NCBI GenBank assembly: GCA_900757465.1
Contig: CAAENY010000003.1
Location: 1 to 38,817, forward strand
Origin: an uncultured Collinsella sp.
Lineage (GTDB): Bacteria > Actinomycetota > Coriobacteriia > Coriobacteriales > Coriobacteriaceae
Reading direction: 5' to 3'
DNA: 38,817 nucleotides
Below, piece after piece: positions 1 through 9,450 of this stretch (position 1 is the stretch's first letter; each line of letters opens with the position of its first letter). The position numbers and the translations under genes were made by a program. A model generated the notes under the pieces. It had not been told where the DNA came from. It ran no database searches and saw only the letters and a program-made list of their open reading frames with translations.

Positions 1-36
1 ATTTAAAAATCATTGCGTACCTGATGATTTTTAAAT
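1..36. repeat. Perfect palindrome at window edge
   Basis: Arms of 13 bases (1-13 and 24-36) are exact reverse complements around a 10-base loop. The left arm begins at the first base of the window, so it may extend further out. A 10-base word, CCCCGTCCCA, follows it at 37-46 and recurs at 89-98. It could be the terminator of a gene to the left or one of the intergenic palindromes seen elsewhere here. The rest of 37-232 holds no gene I can support, only the leader of the transporter that starts at 233. Confidence 0.6.
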
Positions 37-232
37 CCCCGTCCCAGAATAATCATCCTTTGGCCCAAGCCTGGGTCAGCTAAAAAAGCCCCGTCCCAAA
101 TGAGCTGCCTTGCCGCTATACTGGTGCGCGGTCGCGCGCGAGCTCACGCGGCGGCCCTTGGTAACCCGACTTCCCGCGCCGTATCCGTAGCGGCGCTCCC
201 GGGGGAAGCGGATATACGCAAAGGAGTTCTAT

Positions 233-1936
233 ATGAGCAATCCCTCGAACCGCGCCTCGATGCGCGGGCAACTCACGCTGCGCGGCGTCGTCATCGGTGT
301 CCTTGGCTGCGTGATTATCACGGCAAGCTCGGCCTATACCGCCCTCAAGATGGGCGCACTCCCCTGGCCGATCGTCTTCGCTGCCGTCATCTCGCTGTTC
401 TTCCTCAAACTCATGGGCAACGCCAGCCTCAACGAGGCCAACGTCACCCACACCATCATGTCCGCAGGCGCCATGGTCGCCGGCGGTCTGGCGTTTACCA
501 TCCCGGGCGCCTGGATGCTGGGCTATGCCGACCAGATCAGCTGGCTCGACATGTTTATCGTGGCACTCGCCGGCACCATCCTGGGCCTGCTGGCCACCGC
601 GCTCATCCACCGTCACTTTATCGTAGACGCCGCACTGGAGTTCCCCACCGGCAACGCCGCAGCTCAGACCCTGCGCGCCACCGAGGCCGGCGGCAAGACC
701 GGTAAGCAGCTCTTTGGCTCCATGGCCATCGCAGGTATCTACAGCGTGCTTCGCGACGCTCTGGGCGTGGTGCCCAGCATGCTGTGCACGCTCAATATCC
801 CCGGCGTGACCTTTGCCATCTACAACTCGCCCATGCTGCTCTCCGTCGGCTTCCTTGTGGGCTTCGCCCCGGTCGCGTTCTGGTTTGCCGGCGCGCTGCT
901 GGGCAATTTTGGCATCATTGTCGGCGGCACCGCTGCCGGTCTGTTTGACGTTATGACCGCACAGGGCATTGTTAAGTCCCTGGGTATGGGCCTCATGATG
1001 GGCTTTGGCGTCGCCGTCGTCCTCAAGGACATCTTGCCGCAGGTCGCCGGTATCGTCCGCGGTCTTGCCGCCGACAGCTCCACCGACACCGACGAGCAGT
1101 CGCTCATCTCGGGCTCCCTTAAGCTCGACGCCGGTATCATCGGCCTGGGCGCTGCCGCCATCGCCGTGATCATCGCCATCGTGCTCGACCTTGGCCCCGT
1201 TCCGGCCGTCATCGTGACGTTGTTCACCTTTGTCACCACCATCATGAGCGCACAGAGCTGCGGCCAGACGGGCATCGACCCCATGGAGATCTTCGGCCTC
1301 ATCGTTATGCTCATCGTGGCTGCCTTCGCACAGATCGCTCAGGTCAAGCTGTTCTTTATCGCCGGCATCGTAGCCGTGGCGTGCGGCCTTGCGGGCGACG
1401 TCATGAACGACTTTAAGGCCGGCGCCGTGCTGGGCACCAACCCGCGTGCGCAGTGGGTCGGGCAGGCCATCGGCGGCATCGTGGGCGCCCTGGTCGCCGC
1501 AGCCGTCATGGTCGCGCTCGTCACCGCCTATGGCCCGGACGCCTTTGGCCCCGACAAGAGCTTTGTTGCCGCGCAGGCAAGCGTTGTCGCTACCATGGTC
1601 TCGGGCATCCCGAGCGTGCCGTGGTTCGCAGGCGGCTTTATCGCCGGCATCGTCATGTACTGGCTCGGCATTCCGGCCATGATGATCGGCCTGGGCGTGT
1701 ACCTGCCGTTCTACATGTCACTCACGGCATTCCTGGGCTCCTGCGTTAAACTCGCCTACGACAAGTGGTCCGCCCACCGCGACGCCACCGCTGGTCTTTC
1801 TGACGAGGAGAGGGCTGCCAAGGACGCCGCCTTCCAGGAACAGGGCCTGGTTGTCGCCAGCGGCCTGCTCGGCGGCGAGTCCATCGTCGGCGTTATCCTG
1901 GCGTTTGTCTCTGTTGGCCTGAGCCTGCTGGGCTAA
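233..1936 (+). CDS. OPT/YSL family oligopeptide transporter
   Basis: A 567-residue polytopic membrane protein, hydrophobic over nearly all its length (more than a dozen likely helices), of the OPT superfamily that moves oligopeptides or metal chelates into the cell. Seen in sequence: the N-terminal block around residues 10-60 with an AYTALKMG segment, the NEANVTHTIMSAG segment typical of bacterial OPT members, and repeated glycine-rich helices. The start is well supported by an AAAGGAG ribosome binding site ending about 7 bases before ATG 233. A short charged cytosolic stretch (about residues 510-535, rich in D, E, K and R) precedes the last helix. The gene stands alone and ends in a good terminator (1962-1999). 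The substrate cannot be told from sequence. Confidence 0.85.
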   Translation: MSNPSNRASMRGQLTLRGVVIGVLGCVIITASSAYTALKMGALPWPIVFAAVISLFFLKLMGNASLNEANVTHTIMSAGAMVAGGLAFTIPGAWMLGYADQISWLDMFIVALAGTILGLLATALIHRHFIVDAALEFPTGNAAAQTLRATEAGGKTGKQLFGSMAIAGIYSVLRDALGVVPSMLCTLNIPGVTFAIYNSPMLLSVGFLVGFAPVAFWFAGALLGNFGIIVGGTAAGLFDVMTAQGIVKSLGMGLMMGFGVAVVLKDILPQVAGIVRGLAADSSTDTDEQSLISGSLKLDAGIIGLGAAAIAVIIAIVLDLGPVPAVIVTLFTFVTTIMSAQSCGQTGIDPMEIFGLIVMLIVAAFAQIAQVKLFFIAGIVAVACGLAGDVMNDFKAGAVLGTNPRAQWVGQAIGGIVGALVAAAVMVALVTAYGPDAFGPDKSFVAAQASVVATMVSGIPSVPWFAGGFIAGIVMYWLGIPAMMIGLGVYLPFYMSLTAFLGSCVKLAYDKWSAHRDATAGLSDEERAAKDAAFQEQGLVVASGLLGGESIVGVILAFVSVGLSLLG

Positions 1937-1961
1937 ACCCAACAACAACGTACCCGTACAG

Positions 1962-1999
1962 AGCGCGGAGTCGGAGACCATCCGGCCCCGCGCTTTTTT
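1962..1999 (+). terminator. Rho-independent terminator after OPT gene
   Basis: AGCGCGG (1962-1968) pairs with CCGCGCT (1988-1994), with an inner CGGA/TCCG helix, and six T residues follow at 1994-1999. Confidence 0.8.
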
Positions 2000-2151
2000 G
2001 TATCTGCCGAAACCCTCAGCAGTACTCGCATGTGGCGTGTCTTCCTTTGCCTGCTCGCCTAAGTTCCATGTCAAGATGACCGCCCCGCCCGTCACGGTGT
2101 AGAGTACATGCTGCGAACGCACCCGCGTTCCTACGGCAATACGAGGTGGAC

Positions 2152-3291
2152 ATGGAACTCGATAAACAACAGCTCAAGCGACTGCGCGAGCGCCATCATC
2201 GGCGCCATGGCATCCGCCCCGCCCACAGCGAGGCCATGGAGAACGCAAGCCGCTTTCTAAAGCAGGCATTCAACATTCGCGAGGGACGCGCGCCCTATCA
2301 CGTGATTCGCAAGCGCTTTGTAAACGGGGCGCGCCTGACTGGCTCACACTTATGCATCCTGATCATCGCCATGTTGATCGCGAGCATCGGCCTCGATATC
2401 GACTCGGATATCGCCATTGTAGGCGCCATGCTCATCTGCCCGCTCATGGGCTCGGTTCTTGCCATGGCATACGGCATTGCCACGCTCGACCGCGAGATCA
2501 CCGTCGAGGCCATTGCCAGCCTGGCTCTACAGATGGCCTTTTGCCTGGTCACGTCCACACTGTATTTTAAGCTCTCGCCCCTTGGCACCACCACGGCCGC
2601 CATCATCGACAATTCGACACCGACTGTGTGGGACCTTGCCGTCGCGCTCGCGGGCGGCTTTGCGGGCGGCCTAGGCAACTCGCGCGACCAGGAACCCGCC
2701 ACGCTCATCGCCGGCGTGGCCGTGGCGACCGCGCTCATGCCGCCCCTGTGCGCGGCGGGCTACGGCATCGCCATCGCAAGCGGGTCGCTGTTTCTCTCGG
2801 CGCTTCACGAGTTTGGCATCAACGTGGTCTTTATCGCGCTGGCGGCCGAAGCCGTATTGCTTCTTTTACGTGTACCGCTCAAGCGCGACCTCAACGGCGA
2901 CGGCATTGTGACAGCCGAGGAAAATGCCGAGGTCGATGAGCTGTCACGCAAGGTGCGCCGCCGCATTATTGTGGGCACGGTGATCTTTGCCATCCCCTGC
3001 ATCGTCATGACGGCGGGTTCCATTGGCTCGGCGCAGGCCGGCGTGCAGGACGGCTACGGTGTCACCGAAACCACGCGCGAGCTTGCCGCGGTGCTGCCGG
3101 GCTTTAAAGATTACACCGTCGCCGTCGAGACCTCGGCTACCGAAGGGGACGAGGAAGGCATTGTAGAGCGCGAAATCGTCGCCCATGTGACGACAAGCGA
3201 GGCGCTCGGGGCACACGACCGTCACGTCACCCGTAAGCTCATCGATCTCAATGTGCCCGAGCTCGATCGCGTGGAATTTGACATAAAGTGA
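2152..3291 (+). CDS. DUF389 family integral membrane protein
   Basis: Membrane protein of the DUF389 family, function unknown. A basic N-terminal region of about 65 residues precedes six or so helices in which the hallmark glycine- and proline-rich segments are visible (GAMLICPLMG, a GLGNSRDQEPATLIAGVAVATALMPP region). The frame is open from a GTG at 2146, but GAGG at 2143-2146 is spaced 5 bases from ATG 2152, so 2152 is preferred (379 residues). Between helices, residues 246-257 read DLNGDGIVTAEE, which fits the 12-residue EF-hand calcium loop. A soluble tail of about 90 residues follows the last helix. It appears monocistronic; the next gene is convergent. Confidence 0.8.
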   Translation: MELDKQQLKRLRERHHRRHGIRPAHSEAMENASRFLKQAFNIREGRAPYHVIRKRFVNGARLTGSHLCILIIAMLIASIGLDIDSDIAIVGAMLICPLMGSVLAMAYGIATLDREITVEAIASLALQMAFCLVTSTLYFKLSPLGTTTAAIIDNSTPTVWDLAVALAGGFAGGLGNSRDQEPATLIAGVAVATALMPPLCAAGYGIAIASGSLFLSALHEFGINVVFIALAAEAVLLLLRVPLKRDLNGDGIVTAEENAEVDELSRKVRRRIIVGTVIFAIPCIVMTAGSIGSAQAGVQDGYGVTETTRELAAVLPGFKDYTVAVETSATEGDEEGIVEREIVAHVTTSEALGAHDRHVTRKLIDLNVPELDRVEFDIK

Positions 3292-3366
3292 TGCCGGCGC
3301 GGGATGAATGCTCGCACGGACGCAAGTTACGACGAGGCGCAGACGCGATACGGACACGAGCAAATT

Positions 3367-3405
3367 GCGGGGTACAGTCCACACCCGAGCCCCGCTCGCT
3401 GTTTT
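3367..3405. terminator. Possible terminator between convergent genes
   Basis: GCGGGG (3367-3372) pairs with CCCCGC (3390-3395), and a T-rich stretch (3402-3405) lies a few bases on. It sits just beyond the DUF389 gene and before the end of the opposing gene at 3417. The stem is short and the T run is offset, so this is a modest call. Confidence 0.4.
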
Positions 3406-3416
3406 ATTGCCGTGAA

Positions 3417-3866
3417 TCAGACGTCCGCATCGACATCGCCAGACTCCACCGTAAACGCCGGATCGGTGCTCACCAGATAAAACCGGGTCACCTTAGTATT
3501 TCTAATTAGGTAAATCTGCCCCTGATTGCGTCGGCGCGATATATACGCAACGTGAACCGTGCCGAATTCTTCGCCGTTTTCCTTCTTTAATACCAGGATA
3601 TTGGGATCATCCGTACGCTTAAACTGCCCGTCTGTGCAGATTCCGTCTTGGTCGACCAGCTGCCATCGACAGTTGTCCTCCTCAAGAAAAGCCAGGGTTT
3701 CCCGACTCGTTTTGTCATCCCGATAGTAACCATCAATGGCAAACCCTTCGGAAGCGCATTCCTGCATATAGGACGTTTCTCGGCTTATAGCAAACAGCCC
3801 TGTAGCGCCCAAGAGCACAGCCAGGCAGACCACTGCAAGGGTTATCGAAATAACACGGCGATCCAT
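3417..3866 (-). CDS. Small membrane-anchored hypothetical protein
   Basis: A 149-residue protein I do not recognise. After a short basic N-terminus (MDRR) it has one hydrophobic segment at about residues 5-27, which would be an uncleaved signal anchor or signal peptide. The rest, about 120 residues, is polar and has two cysteines (in the ECASEG and DNCRWQ segments) and a third in GICTDG, so it probably lies outside the membrane. The alternating strands and length resemble small extracytoplasmic lipocalin-like or DUF domains, but no family can be named. The ribosome binding site is weak. Nothing nearby indicates a role. Coding potential is supported by frame length and an ordinary composition. 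Confidence 0.6.
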   Translation of the reverse strand: MDRRVISITLAVVCLAVLLGATGLFAISRETSYMQECASEGFAIDGYYRDDKTSRETLAFLEEDNCRWQLVDQDGICTDGQFKRTDDPNILVLKKENGEEFGTVHVAYISRRRNQGQIYLIRNTKVTRFYLVSTDPAFTVESGDVDADV

Positions 3867-3879
3867 GTTAGCCCAACCG

Positions 3880-3960
3880 ATAGTTGTTTAACGGAGCACG
3901 AAACATACCCGGAACCTCCGATATCAGGGGGAACGTCGCCAGCAGGCTGGCGACAACTAT
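3880..3960. repeat. Nested inverted repeats in spacer
   Basis: ATAGTTGT (3880-3887) and ACAACTAT (3953-3960) are inverted copies. Inside them GTCGCCAGC (3935-3943) and GCTGGCGAC (3946-3954) form a tight hairpin without a T run. The remainder of 3867-4056 has no supportable gene. Confidence 0.5.
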
Positions 3961-4056
3961 ATGTTTCTGACATCAAACCATATGGCTGTCACTCGCGGAG
4001 GGGGCATCGGCGAACGGCGTGTTTTCATACTCCATTGGTCAAACCTAAGTGCGGCC

Positions 4057-4564
4057 CTACAGCTCGTACTTGTACACGCGGTAGATGTACTTCTCGGCTT
4101 CCATTTCGTAGGCGGCGATGGGCAGTCCATAGCGATCGTACTCGGCAAAGGCCTTGGCCATGCCCGATGCCACGAGCATGCTATTCGAATCGCCGACGCG
4201 CTGCGCGCTGCTCACGTAGCCCGAAAACGGCACGGCGATCTGGTCTTCGAGCCCGTAGGCGCGCGGTCTCGTCCACCGTAAAGATGCGCCCAAACGAATG
4301 CGTTCCCTTGCTGTAGTCGGTCACCACCGCGGCGCCCAGCTGGCCCCAGTCGAACTTGGGATAGCTTTCTGCCGCACCAAAGTTGTTGTCGTACAGTAGC
4401 ACCTGGTAGCGAGCGGTTGCCGCCGTATCGGAGCTCGGCAGATACGTCACGCTGTGCTGGCCCGCGTTGAGCGAAAAATCACCCTGGGCTTGCAGCAGCT
4501 TGTCCTCAAAGCCCGAACCGGCCCAGAAATCGGGCGAGCCCACGGAAGGCTGCAGCAAGGTCAT
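4057..4564 (-). pseudogene. Frameshifted C-terminal remnant, possibly arylsulfotransferase-like
   Basis: Two overlapping minus-strand frames form one interrupted protein. The first (4564 down to about 4265) encodes a segment with LLYDNN and SFGRIFTVDE. The second (about 4265 down to 4057) continues with VPFSGYVSSAQRVGDSN and ends in YIYRVYKYEL. The switch lies at a short GC-alternating run near 4260-4268, where a net change of one or two bases would rejoin them. The order of motifs resembles the C-terminal propeller blades of aryl-sulfate sulfotransferases, which have about 500-600 residues, so at most the last quarter remains. The first ATG directly follows a stop codon, has no ribosome binding site and lies just beyond another gene's terminator, consistent with loss of the 5' part. 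The family assignment is tentative. Confidence 0.55.
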
Positions 4565-4585
4565 TTACGCAACATATGTCCAGCA

Positions 4586-4620
4586 AAACGGGTGGTAGCC
4601 GGTACGGCTACCACCCGTTT
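4586..4620 (-). terminator. Terminator of the dehydratase-activase operon
   Basis: A 15-base arm (4586-4600) and its exact reverse complement (4606-4620) enclose a 5-base loop. Read on the minus strand the stem ends in TTTT. It lies 29 bases beyond the stop of the 1596-residue gene. Confidence 0.8.
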
Positions 4621-4648
4621 GTCTCATATCTAGCCCAAAGCAGGCCAG

Positions 4649-7600
4649 TTACTTCTTAATGCCACGTCCCAGACGCTTGGCGACCGACGCAACGGCTTCC
4701 TCGTCGACCGAACCGCAGCTCACGCAGCCGTCGTGGGCGCGCATCTGGCCGGTGACCTCGTCCATCGCGAGCGGCGCCACCTTCTCGAGCTTAAAGCCCT
4801 TACCGGCGCGCATGTTTTCCTTGGCAACGCTGATCATGAGCTTAATACGGTTGAGCTGGTTGACCTCGGACGCACCAGGATCATAGTCCACCGCAACGAT
4901 GTTGCTCTCGGGATGTTGACGGCGCAGCTCCTTGATCACGGCCTTGCCCACCACATGGTTGGGCAGGCACGCAAAGGGCTGCGTGCAGATGATGTTGGGC
5001 GCGCCATGGTCGATCAGGTCGAGCATCTCGGCCGTGAGCAGCCAGCCCTCGCCCATGTTGTTGCACACCGAAAGCACCGTACGGGCCTTGTCCGCCATGG
5101 TGCCGATGCGCTCGGGCGCCTCAAAGCGGCGGGACTTTTCGAGCATCTCCTCCACCGGCGTGCGCATCCAGTCCACGAGCTTGATGAGCGCCTGCATACC
5201 AGCGCGCGTAGTGGCAGAGCTTCCCAGCTCGTCCTTCTGCAGCTCGGCATTGCTCATGGAGTACAGGAAGAAGTCGAGCAGGCCCGGCACCACGGCCTCG
5301 CAGCCCTCGCGCTCGATGACATCGACCACGTGGTTGTTGGCTGTGGGGTGGAACTTGACCAAGATCTCACCGACCACGCCCACGCGCGGCTTGGTACCCT
5401 CACCCACGAGCGGCATGGTATCGAACGCGCGGATGGCCTCGCGGCACAGCTTGGTGTAGTTGTGGCGGTTGAACTTGGGCGCCAGCTTGCGGGCGCGCGC
5501 CATGTACTCCTCGTAGAGTGCGTTGGCGGCACCGGGCGTGGCCTCGTACGGGCGGCAGCGATAGAGCATCTGCATCATCACGTCGCCAAAGAGTACCGCG
5601 TAGACTGCCTGCTTAAGCAGCGCCGGCGTAATCTTAAAGCCGGGGTTGTCCTCGCCCAGCGCCACGGCCGAAAGCGAGATCACCGGGATCTCGGGGTGGC
5701 CGCTCTCGCGCAGGGCCTTGCGGATGAGTGCGATGTAGTTGGTGGCGCGGCAGCCACCGCCGGTCTGGCTGATGACCACAGCCGTCTTGGACAGGTCGTA
5801 TCGACCGCTCTCGATGGCCTCCATAATCTGGCCCGTCACCAGGATCGACGGATAGCAGATGTCGTTGTTCACGTAGCGCAGGCCGGCCTCGACGGCATCG
5901 TGATCGGTCGAGGGCAGCAGCTCCAAGTTGTAGCCAGCACCACGGAACACCTCTTTGACCAGGTCAAAGTGGATCGGCGCCATCTGCGGGCACAGGATGG
6001 TATAGCCCTCGTCGCGCATCTGCTCGGTAAAGGGCACCTTGGGCCACGCGGTCGAAGCACTCTCGCGCTGCGCCTCGAACGTGTACTTGCGGCTCGCGAA
6101 CGCGGGAGCGTCCGTGGAGGGAGCCACCGGCGCAGCATCGCCCTGCTCGTAGGCCTCGCCCGCGGCCGTGGCCTCTGCCAGGCGCTCGGCCTCCTGGTCC
6201 TTGAGCGCTGCCATGAGCGAGCGGATGCGGATGCGCGCGGCGCCCAGGTTGGACACCTCGTCGATCTTGAGCACGGTGTAGATCTTACCGCTGGCCTCAA
6301 GGATTTCCTGCACCTGGTCGGTGGTCAGGGCGTCCAGACCGCAGCCGAAAGAGTTGAGCTGGATCAGGTCCAGGTCGTTGCGCATCGTCACAAAACGGGC
6401 GACGGCGTACAGGCGGCTGTGGTACATCCACTGGTCGACGACGCGGATGGGGCGCTCGGGCTTTACCAGATGCGCGAGCGAATCCTCGGTAAAGACCGCA
6501 AAGCCAAAGCTCGAGATAAGCTCGGGCAGAGCGTGGTTGATCTCGGGGTCGTTGTGGTAAGGACGGCCGGCGAGTACGATGCCGTGACCGCCGTGGTCCT
6601 CGACCCACTTAAGAGCCTCCTCGCCCATGGTCTGGATGTCCTCGTGGAAACGCGCATCGGCCTCAAAGGCAGCGTTAACAGCGGCATCGACCTCGGAGCG
6701 CGTGATCTTGGGCCCACGCACGCGACCGCGACCGGCTTGCGCATCGGCCACGCGGTCGACGGCGAGCACCTGATACAGACGGCGCTTGAGCTCGGTCTTA
6801 TCGTGATAGGGCACAAACGGGTACAGGAACTCGATGTTCTGCTCACGGATCTCGTCGATGTTGAGCGCCAGCGCCGTGGGGTAGCTCATGACGATGGGGC
6901 AGTTGTAGCAGTTGCCGGCGGTCGGGTCCTCCTTGCGCTCCCAGCGCACGCACGGCATCCAGATAAAGTCGACGTCACGGTCGATGAGGTTCATCACATG
7001 GCCGTGGCTCATCTTTGCCGGGTAGCACACGCTCTCGGACGGCATGGACTCGATGCCCGCCTGGTAGGTCTTCTTGCTCGACTGGTCGGACAGCTGCACG
7101 CTAAAGCCCAAACGCGTAAAGAACGCATGCCAGAAGGGGTAGTTCTCGTACATGTTGAGCGCGCGCGGGATGCCGACGGTACCACGCGGGGCCTCGTCGG
7201 GGCTCAGTACCTCGCGGTCAAAGAGCAGCTCGTTTTTCTTTTTGAAGAGGTTGGGTGCCTCGGTCTTCTGCTTTTTGTGGCCGGCGCCCTTCTCGCAGCG
7301 GTTGCCGGTGATAAAGCGCCTGCCGCCGCCAAAGTCGTTGACGGTAAGCTGGCAGTTGTTGGAGCAGCGACCGCAGCGGACATGCTTTTGCGTCACGGTA
7401 AGGTGCGCGATGTCCTCGGCCGAAAGGATGGTCGAGGCGCCATCGGCGCCGGCGCGATCGCGGGCGAGCAGGGCCGCACCATAGGCGCCCATGCAGCCGG
7501 CGATGTCGGGACGCACGGCATGAACGCCGGTGAGCTGCTCAAACGCACGCAGCGTGGCGTCGGACATAAAGGTGCCGCCCTGGACGATCACTTGGCTGCC

Positions 7601-9439
7601 AATCTCCTTGGGGTCGCGCAGCTTAATGACCTTGAACAGGGCGTTCTTGATGACGGAATAGGACAGACCGGCCGCGATGTCGCCCACCGTGGCGCCTTCC
7701 TTTTGCGCCTGCTTGACACGCGAGTTCATAAAGACCGTGCAGCGACTGCCCAGGTCGACCGGGGCCTTGGCATGGATGGCGGCATCGGCGAACGCGCGCA
7801 CGTCCATGTTCATAGACACGGCGAAGCTCTCGATAAAGCTACCGCAACCCGACGAGCAGGCCTCGTTGAGCATGATGTGCTCGATGACGCCGTCCTTCAC
7901 GCGCAGGCACTTCATGTCCTGGCCGCCAATGTCCAAGATGAACTCGACGCCGGGCAGGAATGCCTTGGCGCCGCGCAGGTGCGCAACGGTCTCGATCTCG
8001 CCGGAATCGGCCTTGAGGGCCTCGATGAGCAGCGCCTCGCCGTAGCCCGTGGTGGTCACGTGGCCGATGGTGCAGCCCGCGGGAATGTGGTTGTAGAAAT
8101 CGGCCATGATGACCTTGGCCGTGCCCAGGATGTCGCCGTTGTTGTTGCCGTACCAGGTGTGCAGCAGCTGGCCGTCCTCGCCCACGAGCGCGGCCTTCAT
8201 GGTGGTGGAACCGGCGTCGATGCCGATGAACACACGGCCGGTGTAGCCGTCGAGCTTGCCCTTGGGGACGACTTCCTGGTCGTGGCGGGTTTTGAATTCG
8301 GCAAAGTCCTCGTCGGTGGCAAAGAGCGGGTCCAGGCGCTCGACCTCGGCACCCTGCGTGTCGCCCAAGCTGTCGATGGCCTCGATAAGCTGCGGGAACG
8401 TGCTGAGTTTGTTGGACTCGTGCGCCATGGCGGCGCCGCTCGCCACAAACAGGTGAGCGTTTTGGGGCACAATGCGGTGCTCCTCGTCCAGGTTGAGCGT
8501 GAGGTAGAAGCGGTGGCGAAGCTCGGAGAGATACTGCAGCGGGCCGCCCAGGAAGGCGACGTTGCCGCGGATGGGACGGCCGCACGCCAGGCCCGAGATG
8601 GTCTGGGTCACGACGGCCTGGAAGATGGAAGCGGCCACGTCCTCGGGGCGGGCACCCTCGTTGAGTAGCGGCTGGACATCGGTCTTGGCAAAGACGCCGC
8701 AGCGGCTTGCGATGGGATAGATGGTGGTGGCGTTGGCCGCGAGCTCGTTGAGGCCGCTCGCATCGGTGTGCAGCAGGGTTGCCATCTGGTCGATGAACGC
8801 GCCCGTACCGCCGGCGCAGGTGCCGTTCATGCGCTGCTCGATGCCGTTGTCAAAGTAGATGATCTTGGCGTCCTCGCCGCCCAGCTCGATGGCGACATCG
8901 GTGGCCGGGATGAGGGTCTCGACGGCACGCTTGCTGGCGATGACCTCCTGGACAAACTCCAGGTCGAGCCACTGAGACAGCAGCAGACCGCCCGAACCGG
9001 TAATGGCGCAGGTCATTTGGGCCGTCGGCAGCACCGTCGCAGCACCCTCGAACAAGTCGCGGGCGCAGGCACGGACGTCGGTGTGATGGCGCTGGTACTT
9101 GGCGTAGACGATCTGGTTGTCGTCGTTGAGCACAGCGAGCTTAACGGTGGTGGAACCCACGTCGATGCCCAGGTGCAGGTTGCCGCGGGCGGCCTCGGGG
9201 TTGAAGATTGCGCCTTCGGGGGCCTGGGCGGCGGTGGCGGTTACGGACTCGGCAACGTTGGGCGTGTCTGCGTCGGCGGTGAGCGTCTCCCCTGTCGCGT
9301 TCTTAGCCTCGGCGACTTTCTCAGTGACTATCTCGGCAGCAGCGGTCGCAGCCTTCTGCGCAGCGTCCACCACGGCGGGCGCAGCCTCGCGTGCGGCAGC
9401 GACCACACGGTCTTTAATGCCCTCGACGAGTTTGCTCAT
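4649..9439 (-). CDS. Giant 2-hydroxyacyl-CoA dehydratase activase-like fusion protein
   Basis: A 1596-residue protein of the BadF/BadG/HgdC activase superfamily fused to dehydratase-like modules. An alanine-rich extension (1-85) leads to a first ASKHA ATPase domain (about 88-340; GIDVGSTTVK at 91-100) and a second (about 403-660; GIDAGSTTMK). Both keep cysteines expected to ligate the shared [4Fe-4S] cluster (TCAGGTGAF with SRCGVFAK; ACSSGCGSF with SRCTVFMN). Near residue 690 a CGRCSNNC motif suggests another metal site. A DUF2229-type region starts at about 750, and an HgdB-like region fills about 1130-1560; a CVSCG motif lies near the C-terminus. True HgdC activators reduce a separate dehydratase; here activator and dehydratase-like parts are joined, and the substrate is unknown. 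The start has an AGGAGAG site. It follows the TetR gene by 11 bases. Confidence 0.85.
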   Translation of the reverse strand: MSKLVEGIKDRVVAAAREAAPAVVDAAQKAATAAAEIVTEKVAEAKNATGETLTADADTPNVAESVTATAAQAPEGAIFNPEAARGNLHLGIDVGSTTVKLAVLNDDNQIVYAKYQRHHTDVRACARDLFEGAATVLPTAQMTCAITGSGGLLLSQWLDLEFVQEVIASKRAVETLIPATDVAIELGGEDAKIIYFDNGIEQRMNGTCAGGTGAFIDQMATLLHTDASGLNELAANATTIYPIASRCGVFAKTDVQPLLNEGARPEDVAASIFQAVVTQTISGLACGRPIRGNVAFLGGPLQYLSELRHRFYLTLNLDEEHRIVPQNAHLFVASGAAMAHESNKLSTFPQLIEAIDSLGDTQGAEVERLDPLFATDEDFAEFKTRHDQEVVPKGKLDGYTGRVFIGIDAGSTTMKAALVGEDGQLLHTWYGNNNGDILGTAKVIMADFYNHIPAGCTIGHVTTTGYGEALLIEALKADSGEIETVAHLRGAKAFLPGVEFILDIGGQDMKCLRVKDGVIEHIMLNEACSSGCGSFIESFAVSMNMDVRAFADAAIHAKAPVDLGSRCTVFMNSRVKQAQKEGATVGDIAAGLSYSVIKNALFKVIKLRDPKEIGSQVIVQGGTFMSDATLRAFEQLTGVHAVRPDIAGCMGAYGAALLARDRAGADGASTILSAEDIAHLTVTQKHVRCGRCSNNCQLTVNDFGGGRRFITGNRCEKGAGHKKQKTEAPNLFKKKNELLFDREVLSPDEAPRGTVGIPRALNMYENYPFWHAFFTRLGFSVQLSDQSSKKTYQAGIESMPSESVCYPAKMSHGHVMNLIDRDVDFIWMPCVRWERKEDPTAGNCYNCPIVMSYPTALALNIDEIREQNIEFLYPFVPYHDKTELKRRLYQVLAVDRVADAQAGRGRVRGPKITRSEVDAAVNAAFEADARFHEDIQTMGEEALKWVEDHGGHGIVLAGRPYHNDPEINHALPELISSFGFAVFTEDSLAHLVKPERPIRVVDQWMYHSRLYAVARFVTMRNDLDLIQLNSFGCGLDALTTDQVQEILEASGKIYTVLKIDEVSNLGAARIRIRSLMAALKDQEAERLAEATAAGEAYEQGDAAPVAPSTDAPAFASRKYTFEAQRESASTAWPKVPFTEQMRDEGYTILCPQMAPIHFDLVKEVFRGAGYNLELLPSTDHDAVEAGLRYVNNDICYPSILVTGQIMEAIESGRYDLSKTAVVISQTGGGCRATNYIALIRKALRESGHPEIPVISLSAVALGEDNPGFKITPALLKQAVYAVLFGDVMMQMLYRCRPYEATPGAANALYEEYMARARKLAPKFNRHNYTKLCREAIRAFDTMPLVGEGTKPRVGVVGEILVKFHPTANNHVVDVIEREGCEAVVPGLLDFFLYSMSNAELQKDELGSSATTRAGMQALIKLVDWMRTPVEEMLEKSRRFEAPERIGTMADKARTVLSVCNNMGEGWLLTAEMLDLIDHGAPNIICTQPFACLPNHVVGKAVIKELRRQHPESNIVAVDYDPGASEVNQLNRIKLMISVAKENMRAGKGFKLEKVAPLAMDEVTGQMRAHDGCVSCGSVDEEAVASVAKRLGRGIKK

Positions 9440-9450
9440 TGTCTCTCCTC

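Noticed and set aside
3841..3854. GTTATCGAAATAAC, similar to the XRE operator
   Set aside because: It lies inside the coding start of an unrelated gene and lacks the TATCG-N5-CGATA form; taken as chance.
4733..8668. Very long plus-strand open frame (1311 codons) opposite the activase gene
   Set aside because: It is a shadow of strong GC codon bias on the minus strand; its composition is unlike a protein (rich in H, R, G, V, L), it lacks a ribosome binding site and domains, while the opposite frame has clear motifs.
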